Assembly (NCBI GenBank): GCA_946555455.1
Contig: CAMNSU010000001.1
Location: 80,526-144,525, forward strand
Reading direction: 5' to 3'
From: an uncultured Clostridia bacterium
Lineage (GTDB): Bacteria > Bacillota > Clostridia > RUG12999
Length of the DNA: 64,000 bases
Each line of letters starts with the position of its first letter. Within the stretch, counting starts at the first letter, position 1. Positions 55,797 to 64,000 of this stretch are shown piece after piece. The notes under the pieces are model-generated. The model was given only the letters and a program-made list of their open reading frames with translations, was not told the origin of the DNA and ran no database searches. A program made the translations under genes and the position numbers.

Positions 55797-56312
55797 TTAT
55801 TTTCCGTTTACCGGCGTGAGGAACATGAACATGTTCCGTCCTTCCATTTTGGGCTGACGGTCAACCGTTCCATATTCTTTCACCAGTTCAGCAAACCGTT
55901 CCAGCACCACTTTAGAGTTCTGCGCGTGACTGATTTCACGTCCGCGGAATCGCAGTGTCACTTTCACTTTGTTGCCCGCTTTCAAAAACTTCATGGCATT
56001 TTTGGCTTTGGTCTCGAAATCATGCGTATCAATGGACGGAGACAAACGGACTTCCTTCACTTCCACCGTTTTTTGGTTCTTACGGTTTTCCTTTTCCCGT
56101 TTTGCCGCTTCAAATTTATATTTTCCATAATCCATGATTTTGCAAACGACAGGTTTTGCCTGCGGCGCAATTTCCACTAAGTCCATGTTTTTGTCCGCCG
56201 CGAGTTTCAGCGCCTGCGAAACACTCATGATACCCAGCTGCGACCCGTCTGAATCAACAACCCGCGCTTCTTTTTGTCTGATTTCTTCATTAATCAATAA
56301 ATCCTTAGCTAT
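55797..56312 (-). CDS. infC: Translation initiation factor IF-3, apparent AUA start
   Basis: 171 residues. N-domain with INEEIRQKEARVVDSDGSQLG, linker rich in Lys/Glu, C-domain with SPSIDTHDFETKAKNAMKFL and GREISHAQNSKV. No ATG stands at the right place: the codons before INEEI read ATA GCT AAG GAT TTA TTG, giving (M)AKDLL, the usual IF-3 N-terminus. GGAGGT at 56326-56321 lies eight bases before the ATA (56312). infC in other bacteria uses AUU/AUA/AUC starts, which IF-3 itself discriminates against, giving autoregulation. TTG 56297 is the alternative but has only a weak Shine-Dalgarno. Confidence 0.9.
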   Translation of the reverse strand: MAKDLLINEEIRQKEARVVDSDGSQLGIMSVSQALKLAADKNMDLVEIAPQAKPVVCKIMDYGKYKFEAAKREKENRKNQKTVEVKEVRLSPSIDTHDFETKAKNAMKFLKAGNKVKVTLRFRGREISHAQNSKVVLERFAELVKEYGTVDRQPKMEGRNMFMFLTPVNGK

Positions 56313-56356
56313 GGTCGTACACCTCCAAAAACCAATTCCATTTTAAATTTTGACAT

Positions 56357-56493
56357 AAAAAAATGAGTGTCAGAACGTTTCTCACACCCAAATATGCATT
56401 CTCCCTCCATGTGTATACCACCGGTGGGCAGCCTGCCTATTTGCCCTATACCTCTTGATATAAGGCGAGAAGAAACTTCTGCTTGTTTTACAA
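56357..56493 (-). promoter_or_regulatory. infC-rpmI-rplT leader with attenuator (L20/IF3 leader type)
   Basis: About 137 nt transcribed before the coding region. Near the 5' end GAAGTTTCTTCTCGCC (around 56482-56464) can pair with GAGAAACGTTC, the 5' arm of a terminator GTGTGAGAA/TTCTGACAC followed by seven T (56386-56357). This alternative pairing matches the known Firmicutes leader in which L20 causes premature termination. Confidence 0.75.
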
Positions 56494-56499
56494 ATATGT

Positions 56500-56528
56500 A
56501 TTGTACCACATTTTTATGCCGTTGTCAA
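56500..56528 (-). promoter_or_regulatory. Promoter of the infC operon
   Basis: Minus-strand TTGACA (56528-56523), 17-base spacer, TACAAT (56505-56500). Confidence 0.8.
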
Positions 56529-56565
56529 GAAAAATCTTTGTTTATTTTTCTTTTGAAGCTATATA

Positions 56566-56607
56566 TGCCAAAAGGGACGGAACCAAACGGTCCCGCCCCT
56601 TCCGGCA
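56566..56607 (-). terminator. Terminator of the noc-like gene
   Basis: Imperfect long hairpin TGCCAAAAGGGACGGAACC with GGTCCCGCCCCTTCCGGCA (56566-56607). Hairpin clear, T tract absent, so confidence is moderate. Confidence 0.55.
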
Positions 56608-56666
56608 GAAATAGATTTATATTAGGAATAGTGATGGCTTAAGTAAAGGAGTGTCGCCCCCTGTGC

Positions 56667-57455
56667 TTATTGTTTCGGGATAGTGATGACATATTCAATA
56701 TATTCCTCGTGGTCGTTTCGTTTGGCAGCCGCCTTCACACCTGCCTGTTTCATCACATCCACCGCCTGTTTGATGGTGTTGACAAAAATGCGGACGTCTT
56801 TAATCAAATACGTCTTTTTCTGCTTGTCCGGTTCCCTGTCCTCCAGCATTTTGTCAATCAATTTATCTGTCATTTGTACATTATAGCCTTTATCAATCAC
56901 GGTATACAGCGCTTTGCACTGCAATTGTTCGTCCGGCAGACGCAGCACCGCCCGCGCGTGGCGCTCCGTTAAGTTATATTCCGAAATCATTTGTTTAACC
57001 TTGGGCGGCAATTTCAGCAGCCGCAGTTTGTTGGCAATGGTCGATTGCTTCTTCCCAATACGCTCCGCCAATTCCTCCTGCGTCATGTGGTGCGTCTGAA
57101 TCAGTGCCATATAGGCTTCCGCTTCCTCCATGAACGACAAATTCTCCCGCTGCAAATTTTCAATCAAAGCGATTTCCGCCGCTTCATCTTCATCATATTG
57201 ACTGACGATTGCCGGAATATATTTCAGTCCTGCCATTTTGGACGCGCGTAGCCGCCGTTCGCCCGCTACCAACTCATAACCCCTGTCGCTTTTGCGCACG
57301 GATACCGGCTGAATCACACCATAGCGGGCAATGGAACTGCTCAGTTCCCCCAACGCCTCTTCATCAAAGGTTGTCCGCGGCTGATAGGGACTCGCGGTAA
57401 TCTTGTCCACTTCAATATTCACAATCTTCTTTTTCGTATATATACATGGCATCAT
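56667..57455 (-). CDS. ParB/Spo0J-family protein, probably nucleoid occlusion factor Noc
   Basis: 262 residues. ParB CTPase domain with ASPYQPRTTFD, YELVAGERRLRASKMAG (about 70) and ALIENLQRENLSFMEEAEAY; helix-turn-helix with QEELAERIGKKQSTIANKLRL (about 127-147); short C-terminal dimer region. The sequence is closer to Noc than to Spo0J, and no ParA gene is adjacent, which favours Noc. It would bind chromosomal sites and block division over the nucleoid. GGAGGGG lies seven bases before ATG 57455. Bases 57456-57763 hold no other gene. Confidence 0.85.
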   Translation of the reverse strand: MMPCIYTKKKIVNIEVDKITASPYQPRTTFDEEALGELSSSIARYGVIQPVSVRKSDRGYELVAGERRLRASKMAGLKYIPAIVSQYDEDEAAEIALIENLQRENLSFMEEAEAYMALIQTHHMTQEELAERIGKKQSTIANKLRLLKLPPKVKQMISEYNLTERHARAVLRLPDEQLQCKALYTVIDKGYNVQMTDKLIDKMLEDREPDKQKKTYLIKDVRIFVNTIKQAVDVMKQAGVKAAAKRNDHEEYIEYVITIPKQ

Positions 57456-57763
57456 GGCAGTACCCCTCCGTTATCTTTTGTAGAATCATTTCCAATTATT
57501 TCCTGTATTTATAGTATACCATATTTTTACAATTTGAAAAGGGGGAATCAAGACAAAAATTTCGACGAAATCCGCCGTCTGCGGTGCAAAGCGTTGTTTC
57601 ATGCGGAGGGTTACACGCTGCTTGCCCCTATTTTTCAAAAACAACGCACCAAATTCCCGCGGCGGCATATAGTAGTAGTGTAAATATAATTCCTGGGAAA
57701 TTCTCCATCTAGGCACACAATAACAAATACATACAATAATAGAACTACAAATATTATTGATAC

Positions 57764-57808
57764 AAAAAAGATTCCCGAAATTGCAAAGCAATTTCGGGAA
57801 TCTTTTTT
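57764..57808 (-). terminator. Terminator of the nitroreductase gene
   Basis: About 21-base stem (AAAAAAGATTCCCGAAATTGC with its complement, centred on 57786) with T runs on both strands. Confidence 0.86.
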
Positions 57809-57812
57809 GTAT

Positions 57813-58346
57813 CTATCCATTCCAAACTTCAAACGAAACGATTTCTTCCATGGATTTACGCGGACGCGCCGCGGGACTTTCTGCCGGAACGCCAAGCGGC
57901 GTGAGCGCGACCACACGCACCTCCGGCGGAATCTCCAGCAACCGCCGCACCGCGTCTTCATCAAACGCGCCGACCCAGCAGGTACCCAATCCCAACGCAT
58001 GTGCCGCCAAAACAAGCTGCTGCATGGAAATGCCGCAATCTGTCATGTAGTAAGGTTTGCCGGCGCGGTTGCCACTGTCCTCCGGAAGTGCACACAAAAC
58101 AATGACGTAGGGCGCCGCCCGATATGCTGTCTCGTCCGGATTCATACCCACCGCTTCGCCCAGTGCCAGACGGCGCGCCGTATCTTCTACGACAATATAT
58201 CGCCAGCACTGTTTATTTTTCCAAGACGGCGCAAGCCGCGCCGCTTCCAACACCTTCATCAGCGTTTCCCTGCCAACCGGCGCGTCCACATATTGACGGA
58301 TACTGCGGCGGGAGGCTGCCGCTTCCAACAAATCCATTTTTATCAT
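57813..58346 (-). CDS. Nitroreductase-family FMN protein
   Basis: 177 residues. SRRSIRQYVDAPV (FMN-binding, about 12-24), ARLAPSWKNKQCWRYIVV (about 36-53), YYMTDCGISMQQLVLAAHALGLGTCWVGAF and VALTPLGVPAESP. FMN-dependent NAD(P)H oxidoreductase, substrate unknown. AGGA precedes ATG 58346. It lies 27 bases downstream of the aminotransferase gene and is probably co-transcribed. Confidence 0.9.
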   Translation of the reverse strand: MIKMDLLEAAASRRSIRQYVDAPVGRETLMKVLEAARLAPSWKNKQCWRYIVVEDTARRLALGEAVGMNPDETAYRAAPYVIVLCALPEDSGNRAGKPYYMTDCGISMQQLVLAAHALGLGTCWVGAFDEDAVRRLLEIPPEVRVVALTPLGVPAESPAARPRKSMEEIVSFEVWNG

Positions 58347-58373
58347 CAGTCCTTTTCCTGTTCAAATCACAAA

Positions 58374-59654
58374 TTAGTTTGCCAGCAATTTTTCCACGCT
58401 TGCCAGCCGCACACACAGAACAAACAATTCCATTGCCAATTCCAGTTCGCCCACCGACGGATAGGTCGGCGCAATACGGATATTGGCGTCGTCCGGATCC
58501 TTTTTATAGGGGAACGTTGCTCCCGCGCCGGTCAGCACCACGCCCGCTTCGCCGCACAGTTGTACCACCCGTGCCGCACAGCCCGGTATGGTATCAAAGG
58601 AGATGAAATAGCCGCCTTTGGGGCTGCACCACGTACCAATCCCATACGGCGCGATTTCCTTGTCCAGCCAGCGCAGTACCACCTCAAATTTCGGACGAAT
58701 GATATCCGCATGTTTTTTCATATGCTCCCGCACGCCCTGTGCATTCCGGAAAAACCGCACATGGCGCAGTTGGTTGAGTTTATCGTGTCCAATCGTTTGA
58801 ATGGTCATTTGCTGCATAATGCTGTCGATATTTGTTTTGGATGCCGCCACCGCCGCCACACCGGAACCAGGGAAGCTGATTTTTGACGTGGAGCAAAATT
58901 CATATACAATATCAGGGTTGCCCGCCTTTTTGCATTCCTCCATGATGTTCAGCAGCGTGTCGCCGTCGTCATATAAATCATGCACCATATAGGCGTTGTC
59001 CCAAAAAATACGGAAATCTTCCGCCGCCGGTTTCAAACGTGCAAAACGGCGCACGGTTTCATCAGAATATGTAATGCCCTGCGGATTGGAATATTTGGGG
59101 ACACACCAAATCCCTTTGATTAGCGCATCTTCGCTCACCAATTTTTCCACCATATCCATATCAGGACCGTTTTCCGACATGGGAACCGGAATCATTTCAA
59201 TGCCAAAATATTCGGTGATGGCAAAATGGCGGTCATAGCCCGGCACGGGACACAGGAATTTCACCTTGTCATATTGACACCACGGTTTGCTGCCCAGCAC
59301 GCCGTGTGTCATCGCGCGAGACACGGAATCATACATTACGTTCAGGCTGGAATTGCCATAGATAATAATTTCCTCGGGCGATACGTCCAGCAAATCCGCC
59401 AGCATTTGTTTCGCTTCCGGAATTCCGCTGAGCAGTCCATAGTTACGACAGTCGATTCCGCTTTGGCAGTGCAGTTCCTCGCCGCTGTGCAGCACATCCA
59501 TCATGCCCATGGAAATATCCAGTTGTTCCGCGCCCGGTTTGCCGCGCGACATATCCAGCGACAATCCGCGCGCCTTGAACGCGTCATATGCCGCTTGCAG
59601 TTTTTCTTTTTCTATTTTCAGTTGTTCTTCGCTCATCTCCCGATAGTTTGCCAT
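58374..59654 (-). CDS. PLP-dependent aminotransferase, aspartate aminotransferase Asp_aminotransf (AspC4) type
   Basis: 426 residues. YDAFKARGLSLDMSRGKPGAEQLDIS at the N-terminus (location 22-47) and the PLP lysine in STSKISFPGSGV (about 254). FWDNAYMVHDLY holds the Asp/Tyr that contact PLP, and RIAPTYPS the C-terminal substrate Arg. This matches the PF12897 class rather than canonical AspC. It is often annotated as a putative aminotransferase; aspartate or a related acidic amino acid is the likely donor. Confidence 0.9.
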   Translation of the reverse strand: MANYREMSEEQLKIEKEKLQAAYDAFKARGLSLDMSRGKPGAEQLDISMGMMDVLHSGEELHCQSGIDCRNYGLLSGIPEAKQMLADLLDVSPEEIIIYGNSSLNVMYDSVSRAMTHGVLGSKPWCQYDKVKFLCPVPGYDRHFAITEYFGIEMIPVPMSENGPDMDMVEKLVSEDALIKGIWCVPKYSNPQGITYSDETVRRFARLKPAAEDFRIFWDNAYMVHDLYDDGDTLLNIMEECKKAGNPDIVYEFCSTSKISFPGSGVAAVAASKTNIDSIMQQMTIQTIGHDKLNQLRHVRFFRNAQGVREHMKKHADIIRPKFEVVLRWLDKEIAPYGIGTWCSPKGGYFISFDTIPGCAARVVQLCGEAGVVLTGAGATFPYKKDPDDANIRIAPTYPSVGELELAMELFVLCVRLASVEKLLAN

Positions 59655-59741
59655 TGTTTCGTTTCCTCCCCTTTAGGCGCGGGGGAATCAACCCCATACG
59701 CCCTGTATATGATAAATTTTTGCCTTGTGCCTAGGCATAAG

Positions 59742-59761
59742 ATTCGACTTTTGTTTGCCTA
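59742..59761 (-). repeat. Interspersed 20-bp motif, copy 7
   Basis: Exact minus-strand copy. Its first three bases are the TAG stop codon of the flavin reductase gene. Followed on that strand by TCTTATGCCTAGG, so TAGGCA and TGCCTA can close a hairpin. Confidence 0.75.
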
Positions 59762-60271
59762 TCCTTTCACCAATACGTCCTGAATTTCCGCAACGTACAT
59801 GGCATGGTAATCATTGTTTGCATAGTTCGCGCCCACCAGCGACTCGTCGATAAACGATTCCGGCGTCATCTCCTGCCGGTACAGCTTGCGGCACACCAGC
59901 ACCGTTTCCGCTTCTTCAAAATAGGGCGTTGCGCCGTCGTGCGCCACACTCAAGCCGGATTTTGCAATTTTATCTTCGTCCCGCCCCGAAACGGTTCCGA
60001 GATAGGACAATGTTTTTTTATAGTCCTGCGGCAGCACAGAAAGCGAAAACGTTTCCGCGTTGTCGATAAATTCTTTGGTATACCGCTGCGGACGGATAAA
60101 TACATAGACCACATTGCGGTTCCACAGCACCCCAACGCCGCCCCAGCTTGCCGTCATGGTGTTTACTTTCCCTTCTTTTTCCGCCGTGACCAGCATCCAG
60201 TCTTTCCCAATCATGTGAAACGGGTTGTTTCGGAGTTCCTCCGGACTGATTTTGTGAAATGTTTCCTGCAT
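59759..60271 (-). CDS. Flavin reductase-like FMN-binding protein
   Basis: 170 residues. NTMTASWGGVGVLWNRNVVYVFIRPQRYTKEFIDN (location about 38-72) is the FMN-binding split-barrel region of the flavin reductase/FlRd family, followed by SLSVLPQDYKKTLSYLGTVSGRDEDK. Function could be NAD(P)H:flavin reduction or an FMN store; substrate unknown. ATG 60271 is preferred; an in-frame start at 60295 has no good site. Its stop codon is part of an interspersed motif copy. Confidence 0.88.
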   Translation of the reverse strand: MQETFHKISPEELRNNPFHMIGKDWMLVTAEKEGKVNTMTASWGGVGVLWNRNVVYVFIRPQRYTKEFIDNAETFSLSVLPQDYKKTLSYLGTVSGRDEDKIAKSGLSVAHDGATPYFEEAETVLVCRKLYRQEMTPESFIDESLVGANYANNDYHAMYVAEIQDVLVKG

Positions 60272-60352
60272 GTTTCTCAAGTCCTTTCTGCACAAATTTT
60301 TACCGTCGCGCTAAACGCGGCGGCAAAAAAACCGTTCTATATTATTCTATTC

Positions 60353-60616
60353 TCATTTGAGCAGTTTGTCAATAAGAATTGTGAGTTCTTGTATTTTCTC
60401 TTCCGTATCGCCCGTGCGGATAGCCTCCTGCACGCAGCTTTGCAAATGCGCCGTCAACACCTGTACGCCCGCTTTTTTCAGCACCGCCTGCGCCGCCAAA
60501 AGCTGGTGGGAAATGTCCATGCAATATTGGTCTTCCTCCACCATTTTAATAATGCCGTCCACCTGTCCGCGCGCTGTTTTCAGCAGCCGCAGTACCGTTT
60601 GTTTATCTGCTTTCAC
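60353..60616 (-). CDS. csoR: CsoR/FrmR-family copper-sensing repressor
   Basis: 87 residues of the four-helix DUF156 type: [12 protein letters not shown]-type start ([19 protein letters not shown]), Cys in YCMDIS (about 32), and His-x3-Cys in TAHLQSCV (about 57-61), the three Cu(I) ligands of CsoR. Its start overlaps the 3' end of copA by 14 bases, so the pair is co-transcribed and CsoR should control the operon from the site at 62903. Confidence 0.92.
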   Translation of the reverse strand: MKADKQTVLRLLKTARGQVDGIIKMVEEDQYCMDISHQLLAAQAVLKKAGVQVLTAHLQSCVQEAIRTGDTEEKIQELTILIDKLLK

Positions 60617-62888
60617 CTTGCACGTCCCCTTTCCGGTATCTCGGACGGAACCGCCGCAGACGCAGCGCGTTCGTCACCACGCACACCGAACTCAAACTCA
60701 TTGCCGCCGCCGCAAACATGGGACTGAGTTTCCAGCCCAGCATGTGATAGAACACGCCCGCCGCCAGCGGAATACCAATGCAATTATAGAAAAATGCCCA
60801 GAATAAATTTTCTTTGATGTTGCGCAATACGGCGCGTCCCAATTGCAGCGCCGCCGCCACGCCGCGCAAATCGTCCCGCATTAAAATCATGTCCGCCGAT
60901 TCCGCCGCGATTTCCACACCGCCGCCCATAGCAATTCCCACGTCCGCACGCATGAGCGCCGGCGCGTCGTTTACGCCGTCGCCCGCCATGGCGACTTTTT
61001 CGCCGCCGCTTTGCAGTGCGCGCACTTTTTCTTCCTTATCCTGCGGCAGCACGCCCGCAAACACTTCGTCCACACCGACCTGCCGCGCCACAGCGCGGGC
61101 GGTGCGTTCATTGTCGCCTGTCAGCATGACGGTCTTAACGCCCATATGCCGCAGGGTATCTATCGCCTGACGGCTGGTTTCCTTGACGGTATCCGCCGCC
61201 GCAATCAGTCCCAGCAGTGTTTTTTCTGTTCCGATATAAAGCGGCGTTTTGCCCTGTTCCGCCAATTCTGCCGCTTTCGCTTCCATGGCGCCCATTGCAA
61301 TGCCTTGCTGCTGCATGAGCGCCGCGTTGCCCGCGCTGATACGCCTGCCGTCCAGCACCGCCGTCACGCCCGCGCCCGCAACACTTTGAAATTCCTGCAC
61401 TGCCGCGGGGGTGATACCGTTTTCTTTTGCTTTTTCCAGCACCGCCTCCGCCAGCGGGTGTTCGCTCTGCGCTTCCAGCGCCGCTGCCGCCGCCAGCACC
61501 TCCTGCTCTGCCGCAGCGGCGGCGGGTAAAATATCCGTCACTTTGGGGTGTCCCTCCGTGATGGTGCCTGTTTTATCCAACACCACTGTTTTCACAGCGT
61601 GCGCCGTTTCCAGCGCCTGCGCTGTTTTCACCAAAACGCCCTGCTCCGCGCCTTTGCCGGTACCCACCATGATAGCGGTCGGCGTAGCAAGCCCCAGCGC
61701 GCAGGGGCAGGATACCACCAGCACGGCAATGGCGGAGGAAATCGCAAAGGACACACCTGCGCCCAATACCAGCCACACCACCGCCGTCACCGCCGCAATG
61801 CTCATCACCACCGGCACAAACACGCCGCTCACCTTGTCCGCCAGCCGCGCAATGGGCGCTTTGGTTGCGCCCGCCTGTTCCACCAGTTTCACAATCTGCG
61901 AAAACGTGGTGTCCTGCCCGACCTTTTCCGCGCGGAACCGAAACGACCCGCTGCCGTTCATGGTCGCGCCCGTCACCGCGTCGCCCGGCTGTTTTTCCAC
62001 CGGCATACTCTCACCCGTGATGACCGACTCGTCCACCGCCGAACTGCCCTCTGTCACCGTGCCGTCCACCGGAATTTTCCAGCCCGGTTTCACCACAAGA
62101 ATGTCGCCCACAACAACGTTTTCCACGCCGATTTCCGTCTCCTGACCGTCCCGCACCACCACAGCGGTCTGCGGCGCCATTTTCATCAGCGATTTCAGCG
62201 CGTCCGCCGTTTTGTCCTTGGAGCGTGCTTCCAGAAATTTTCCCACCGTCACCAGCGTCAAAATCATGGCGGCGGATTCAAAATAGACGTCGTGGCGGTA
62301 TTGCTCCACCAACGCCATGTTTTGATGTCCTGCTCCGTATGCCACGGCAAACAGCGCCCACAGTCCATAGACCAGCGCCGCGCCGGAACCGACCGCAATG
62401 AGCGTGTCCATATTGGGCGCGCCTTTTATCAGCCGCCGGAAACCGTGTACAAAATAGCTGCGGTTCAGCACCAGCACAGGAAGCGTCAGCAAAAACTGCG
62501 TGAGCAATTGTACCGACGCGTTTTCCGCTCCCTCCAAAAAGAAGGGCTGCGGCAAGTGCAGCATGTGTCCCATGCTGACATACATCAGCACTGCCAAAAA
62601 CAGAACAGACCATATCAGCCGCGTTTTCACCGCCGTCTGACCGCCGTCCTCCGGCGCGGCGGCTTGGGTCTCCGCGCTTCCCTGCGCTTTGGCATGATAT
62701 CCGCCTTTTTCCACTGCCTTGCAAATTTGCTTTTCTTTGACCGCGCCCTCGTCATAGTCCACCGTCATGGTGTTTTGCAATAAACTAACGGACACGTCCT
62801 GCACGCCGTCCAGCTTGCCCACGGCTTTTTCCACATAAGAACTGCACGCGCTGCACGTCATACCCGTTACGTCAAATGTTTGTTTCAT
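60603..62888 (-). CDS. copA: Copper-exporting P1B-type ATPase
   Basis: 761 residues. One N-terminal HMA domain with GMTCSAC (about 9-15), eight membrane helices, phosphatase loop TGES, intramembrane CPC (VVSCPCALG, about 392), DKTGT (about 436) phosphorylation site, [17 protein letters not shown] and [15 protein letters not shown] in the last helix. It exports Cu(I) using ATP. The N-domain is shorter than in CopA proteins with two HMA domains. Promoter and CsoR-type operator lie immediately upstream. Confidence 0.96.
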   Translation of the reverse strand: MKQTFDVTGMTCSACSSYVEKAVGKLDGVQDVSVSLLQNTMTVDYDEGAVKEKQICKAVEKGGYHAKAQGSAETQAAAPEDGGQTAVKTRLIWSVLFLAVLMYVSMGHMLHLPQPFFLEGAENASVQLLTQFLLTLPVLVLNRSYFVHGFRRLIKGAPNMDTLIAVGSGAALVYGLWALFAVAYGAGHQNMALVEQYRHDVYFESAAMILTLVTVGKFLEARSKDKTADALKSLMKMAPQTAVVVRDGQETEIGVENVVVGDILVVKPGWKIPVDGTVTEGSSAVDESVITGESMPVEKQPGDAVTGATMNGSGSFRFRAEKVGQDTTFSQIVKLVEQAGATKAPIARLADKVSGVFVPVVMSIAAVTAVVWLVLGAGVSFAISSAIAVLVVSCPCALGLATPTAIMVGTGKGAEQGVLVKTAQALETAHAVKTVVLDKTGTITEGHPKVTDILPAAAAAEQEVLAAAAALEAQSEHPLAEAVLEKAKENGITPAAVQEFQSVAGAGVTAVLDGRRISAGNAALMQQQGIAMGAMEAKAAELAEQGKTPLYIGTEKTLLGLIAAADTVKETSRQAIDTLRHMGVKTVMLTGDNERTARAVARQVGVDEVFAGVLPQDKEEKVRALQSGGEKVAMAGDGVNDAPALMRADVGIAMGGGVEIAAESADMILMRDDLRGVAAALQLGRAVLRNIKENLFWAFFYNCIGIPLAAGVFYHMLGWKLSPMFAAAAMSLSSVCVVTNALRLRRFRPRYRKGDVQGESR

Positions 62889-62902
62889 CTCATCAACCTC
62901 CC

Positions 62903-62917
62903 CACCCCCCTGGGGTG
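62903..62917. promoter_or_regulatory. Candidate CsoR operator
   Basis: CACCCC-CCT-GGGGTG: perfect six-base arms at the expected transcription start of copA. CsoR operators are GC-rich palindromes with C-run/G-run arms; position and product fit. Confidence 0.7.
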
Positions 62918-62924
62918 TATTTTC

Positions 62925-62953
62925 AGTATATCAAATTATGTTTAGTATGTCAA
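62925..62953 (-). promoter_or_regulatory. Promoter of copA-csoR
   Basis: Minus-strand TTGACA (62953-62948), 17-base spacer, TATACT (62930-62925). The operator covers the start point. Confidence 0.82.
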
Positions 62954-62970
62954 GTCTCTCCATTTTTTAT

Positions 62971-62999
62971 TTGCGTTTTGGCAGCGAATATGCTATACT
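62971..62999 (+). promoter_or_regulatory. Promoter of mnmG
   Basis: TTGCGT (62971-62976), 17-base spacer, TATACT (62994-62999), 75 bases before the ATG; back to back with the copA promoter. Confidence 0.65.
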
Positions 63000-63074
63000 A
63001 GTTATCAAAGAAGGGATATACTATTTTTAGTATTCGACAGCAGAATTTCAGAAATGGAAAGAGAATGAGGTCTT

Positions 63075-64000
63075 ATGGAAAAACAACAACAAACAGTGCC
63101 GCGCTGGGAAGCGGGCAGCTATGATATTGCGGTCATCGGTGGCGGACACGCGGGCTGTGAGGCGGCGCTTGCAAGCGCGCGGCTGGGCTGTTCCACGATT
63201 TTGTTCGCAATCAATCTGGACAGCATTGCCAACATGCCCTGCAACCCCAACATTGGCGGCACCGCCAAAGGGCATTTGGTGCGCGAAGTGGACGCGCTGG
63301 GCGGCGAAATGGGTAAAGTGGCGGACAGAACGCTGATTCAGTCCCGTATGCTCAATTCCGGCAAAGGCCCTGCCGTGCATTCCCTGCGCGCGCAGATTGA
63401 CCGCCGCGCTTACGGACGCGAAATGAAACATGTGCTGGAAACGCAGCAGGGTTTGCACGTCCGCCAAGGCGAAGTGACGGATATTTTATTCGGTGAGGAC
63501 GGCAGTGTACAGGGCGTGGCGCTGCAAACAGGCGCGGTGTTCCGCTGCCGCGCGGCGATTATTGCCAGCGGTACCTATCTGAAAGGAAAAATCATCATTG
63601 GCGAACTGCAATACAGCGGCGGGCCGGACGGCATGTTTCCGGCGGATTCTCTGTCCGCCTGTCTGCGGAACGCGGGAATTGAACTCATGCGTTTCAAGAC
63701 CGGAACGCCCGCGCGCGTACGGCGCAGCAGTGTGGATTTTTCCGTCATGACCCCACAGGCGGGCGACGAGGAAATCGTCCCATTCTCTTTTGAAGATAAA
63801 CAACCGCTGGAAAACAAGGTGTTGTGCTATTTGACGCATACCAATCCCGAAACGCACGACATCATTCGCCGCAACTTAGACCGTTCGCCGCTCTATGCCG
63901 GCATGATTGAAGGAATCGGCCCGCGCTACTGCCCTTCCATTGAAGACAAAGTTGTGCGGTTTGCGGACAAGCAGCAGCATCAGGTGTTCATGGAACCCAT
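63075..64000 (+). CDS. mnmG: tRNA uridine-5-carboxymethylaminomethyl modification enzyme MnmG (5' part)
   Basis: First 308 residues; the gene runs past the window end. FAD-binding [21 protein letters not shown] (location about 18-38), [21 protein letters not shown], and [15 protein letters not shown] identify MnmG (GidA). With MnmE it modifies the wobble uridine of several tRNAs. It carries a short N-terminal extension ([15 protein letters not shown]) before the usual start of the fold. GAGG precedes ATG 63075. In Clostridia mnmG commonly lies near noc/parB and rsmG, fitting the Noc-like gene 6 kb away. Confidence 0.95.
   Translation, partial: MEKQQQTVPRWEAGSYDIAVIGGGHAGCEAALASARLGCSTILFAINLDSIANMPCNPNIGGTAKGHLVREVDALGGEMGKVADRTLIQSRMLNSGKGPAVHSLRAQIDRRAYGREMKHVLETQQGLHVRQGEVTDILFGEDGSVQGVALQTGAVFRCRAAIIASGTYLKGKIIIGELQYSGGPDGMFPADSLSACLRNAGIELMRFKTGTPARVRRSSVDFSVMTPQAGDEEIVPFSFEDKQPLENKVLCYLTHTNPETHDIIRRNLDRSPLYAGMIEGIGPRYCPSIEDKVVRFADKQQHQVFMEP

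Noticed and set aside
57807-58886. 359-codon plus-strand open frame
   Set aside because: Covers the reverse strand of the nitroreductase and aminotransferase genes, both of which are intact.
61548-62783. 411-codon plus-strand open frame
   Set aside because: Antisense shadow of copA with low-complexity His/Arg composition; the copA motifs on the other strand are complete.

Overview
The window reads as chromosome of a low-to-mid GC Firmicute of class Clostridia. Supporting signs are Bacillus/Clostridium-type gene order (dprA-topA-trmFO; infC-rpmI-rplT; yabM-mazG-hup-rqcP), strong AGGAGG ribosome binding sites, sigmaA promoters with 17-bp spacers, a tetrahydrofolate riboswitch in front of folT, and large surface proteins with S-layer homology (SLH) domains. 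SLH-anchored polysaccharide lyase loci recall gut Clostridia such as Monoglobus-like lineages, but the genus cannot be fixed from this sequence. There is no rRNA, prophage or CRISPR array, and no intact insertion sequence.

Layout. 1-5343: cardiolipin synthase (cut by the window edge) diverges from a MarR regulator with a heterodimeric ABC multidrug exporter. 5336-7370: Smr protein and TspO, flanked by two non-coding blocks made of nested inverted repeats. 7375-11117: CAP-domain secreted protein and a PL8 polysaccharide lyase. 11395-12306: a small DUF6809-like protein, then a compact region with a 22-residue hydrophobic peptide gene, a convergent small RNA and a second copy of that RNA, which together look like a type I toxin-antitoxin locus. 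12310-16179: HAD phosphatase, RqcP, HU, MazG and a YabM-type flippase. 16420-21571: a divergent RelA/SpoT-domain protein, a TSCPD protein, a Cys-type sulfatase, an acetyltransferase, an RpiB-like isomerase and tRNA-Pro(CGG). 21790-22461: a fused nucleotidyltransferase-HEPN protein.

22713-43069 is the surface/glycan region. A second PL8 lyase with a C-terminal copper-amine-oxidase-like domain sits in one operon with an SLH protein and a 1594-residue discoidin/Ig-like/SLH protein. Upstream are an orphan solute-binding lipoprotein, a PAS-GGDEF diguanylate cyclase, an acetyltransferase, a membrane-anchored AraC regulator, and the probable main S-layer protein, which has two promoters. Two PL8 lyases, a sulfatase and an isomerase fit use of a sulfated or uronic-acid glycan such as chondroitin or hyaluronan. 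This is inferred: no unsaturated-glucuronyl hydrolase or sugar permease is in the window.

43845-64000 is mostly housekeeping: pyrG preceded by a 27-codon leader ORF; folT under a THF riboswitch, convergent with the folate-dependent trmFO; topA, dprA, an rRNA methyltransferase, the KtrAB potassium system, infC-rpmI-rplT with an L20-type leader and an apparent AUA start for infC, a Noc/ParB-like protein, a nitroreductase, an aminotransferase, a flavin reductase, the copA-csoR copper operon, and the 5' part of mnmG.

A 20-bp motif (TAGGCAAACAAAAGTCGAAT) recurs seven times, outside genes or touching stop codons, from 6.8 to 59.8 kb. Two copies in inverted orientation bound a 315-bp structured block.
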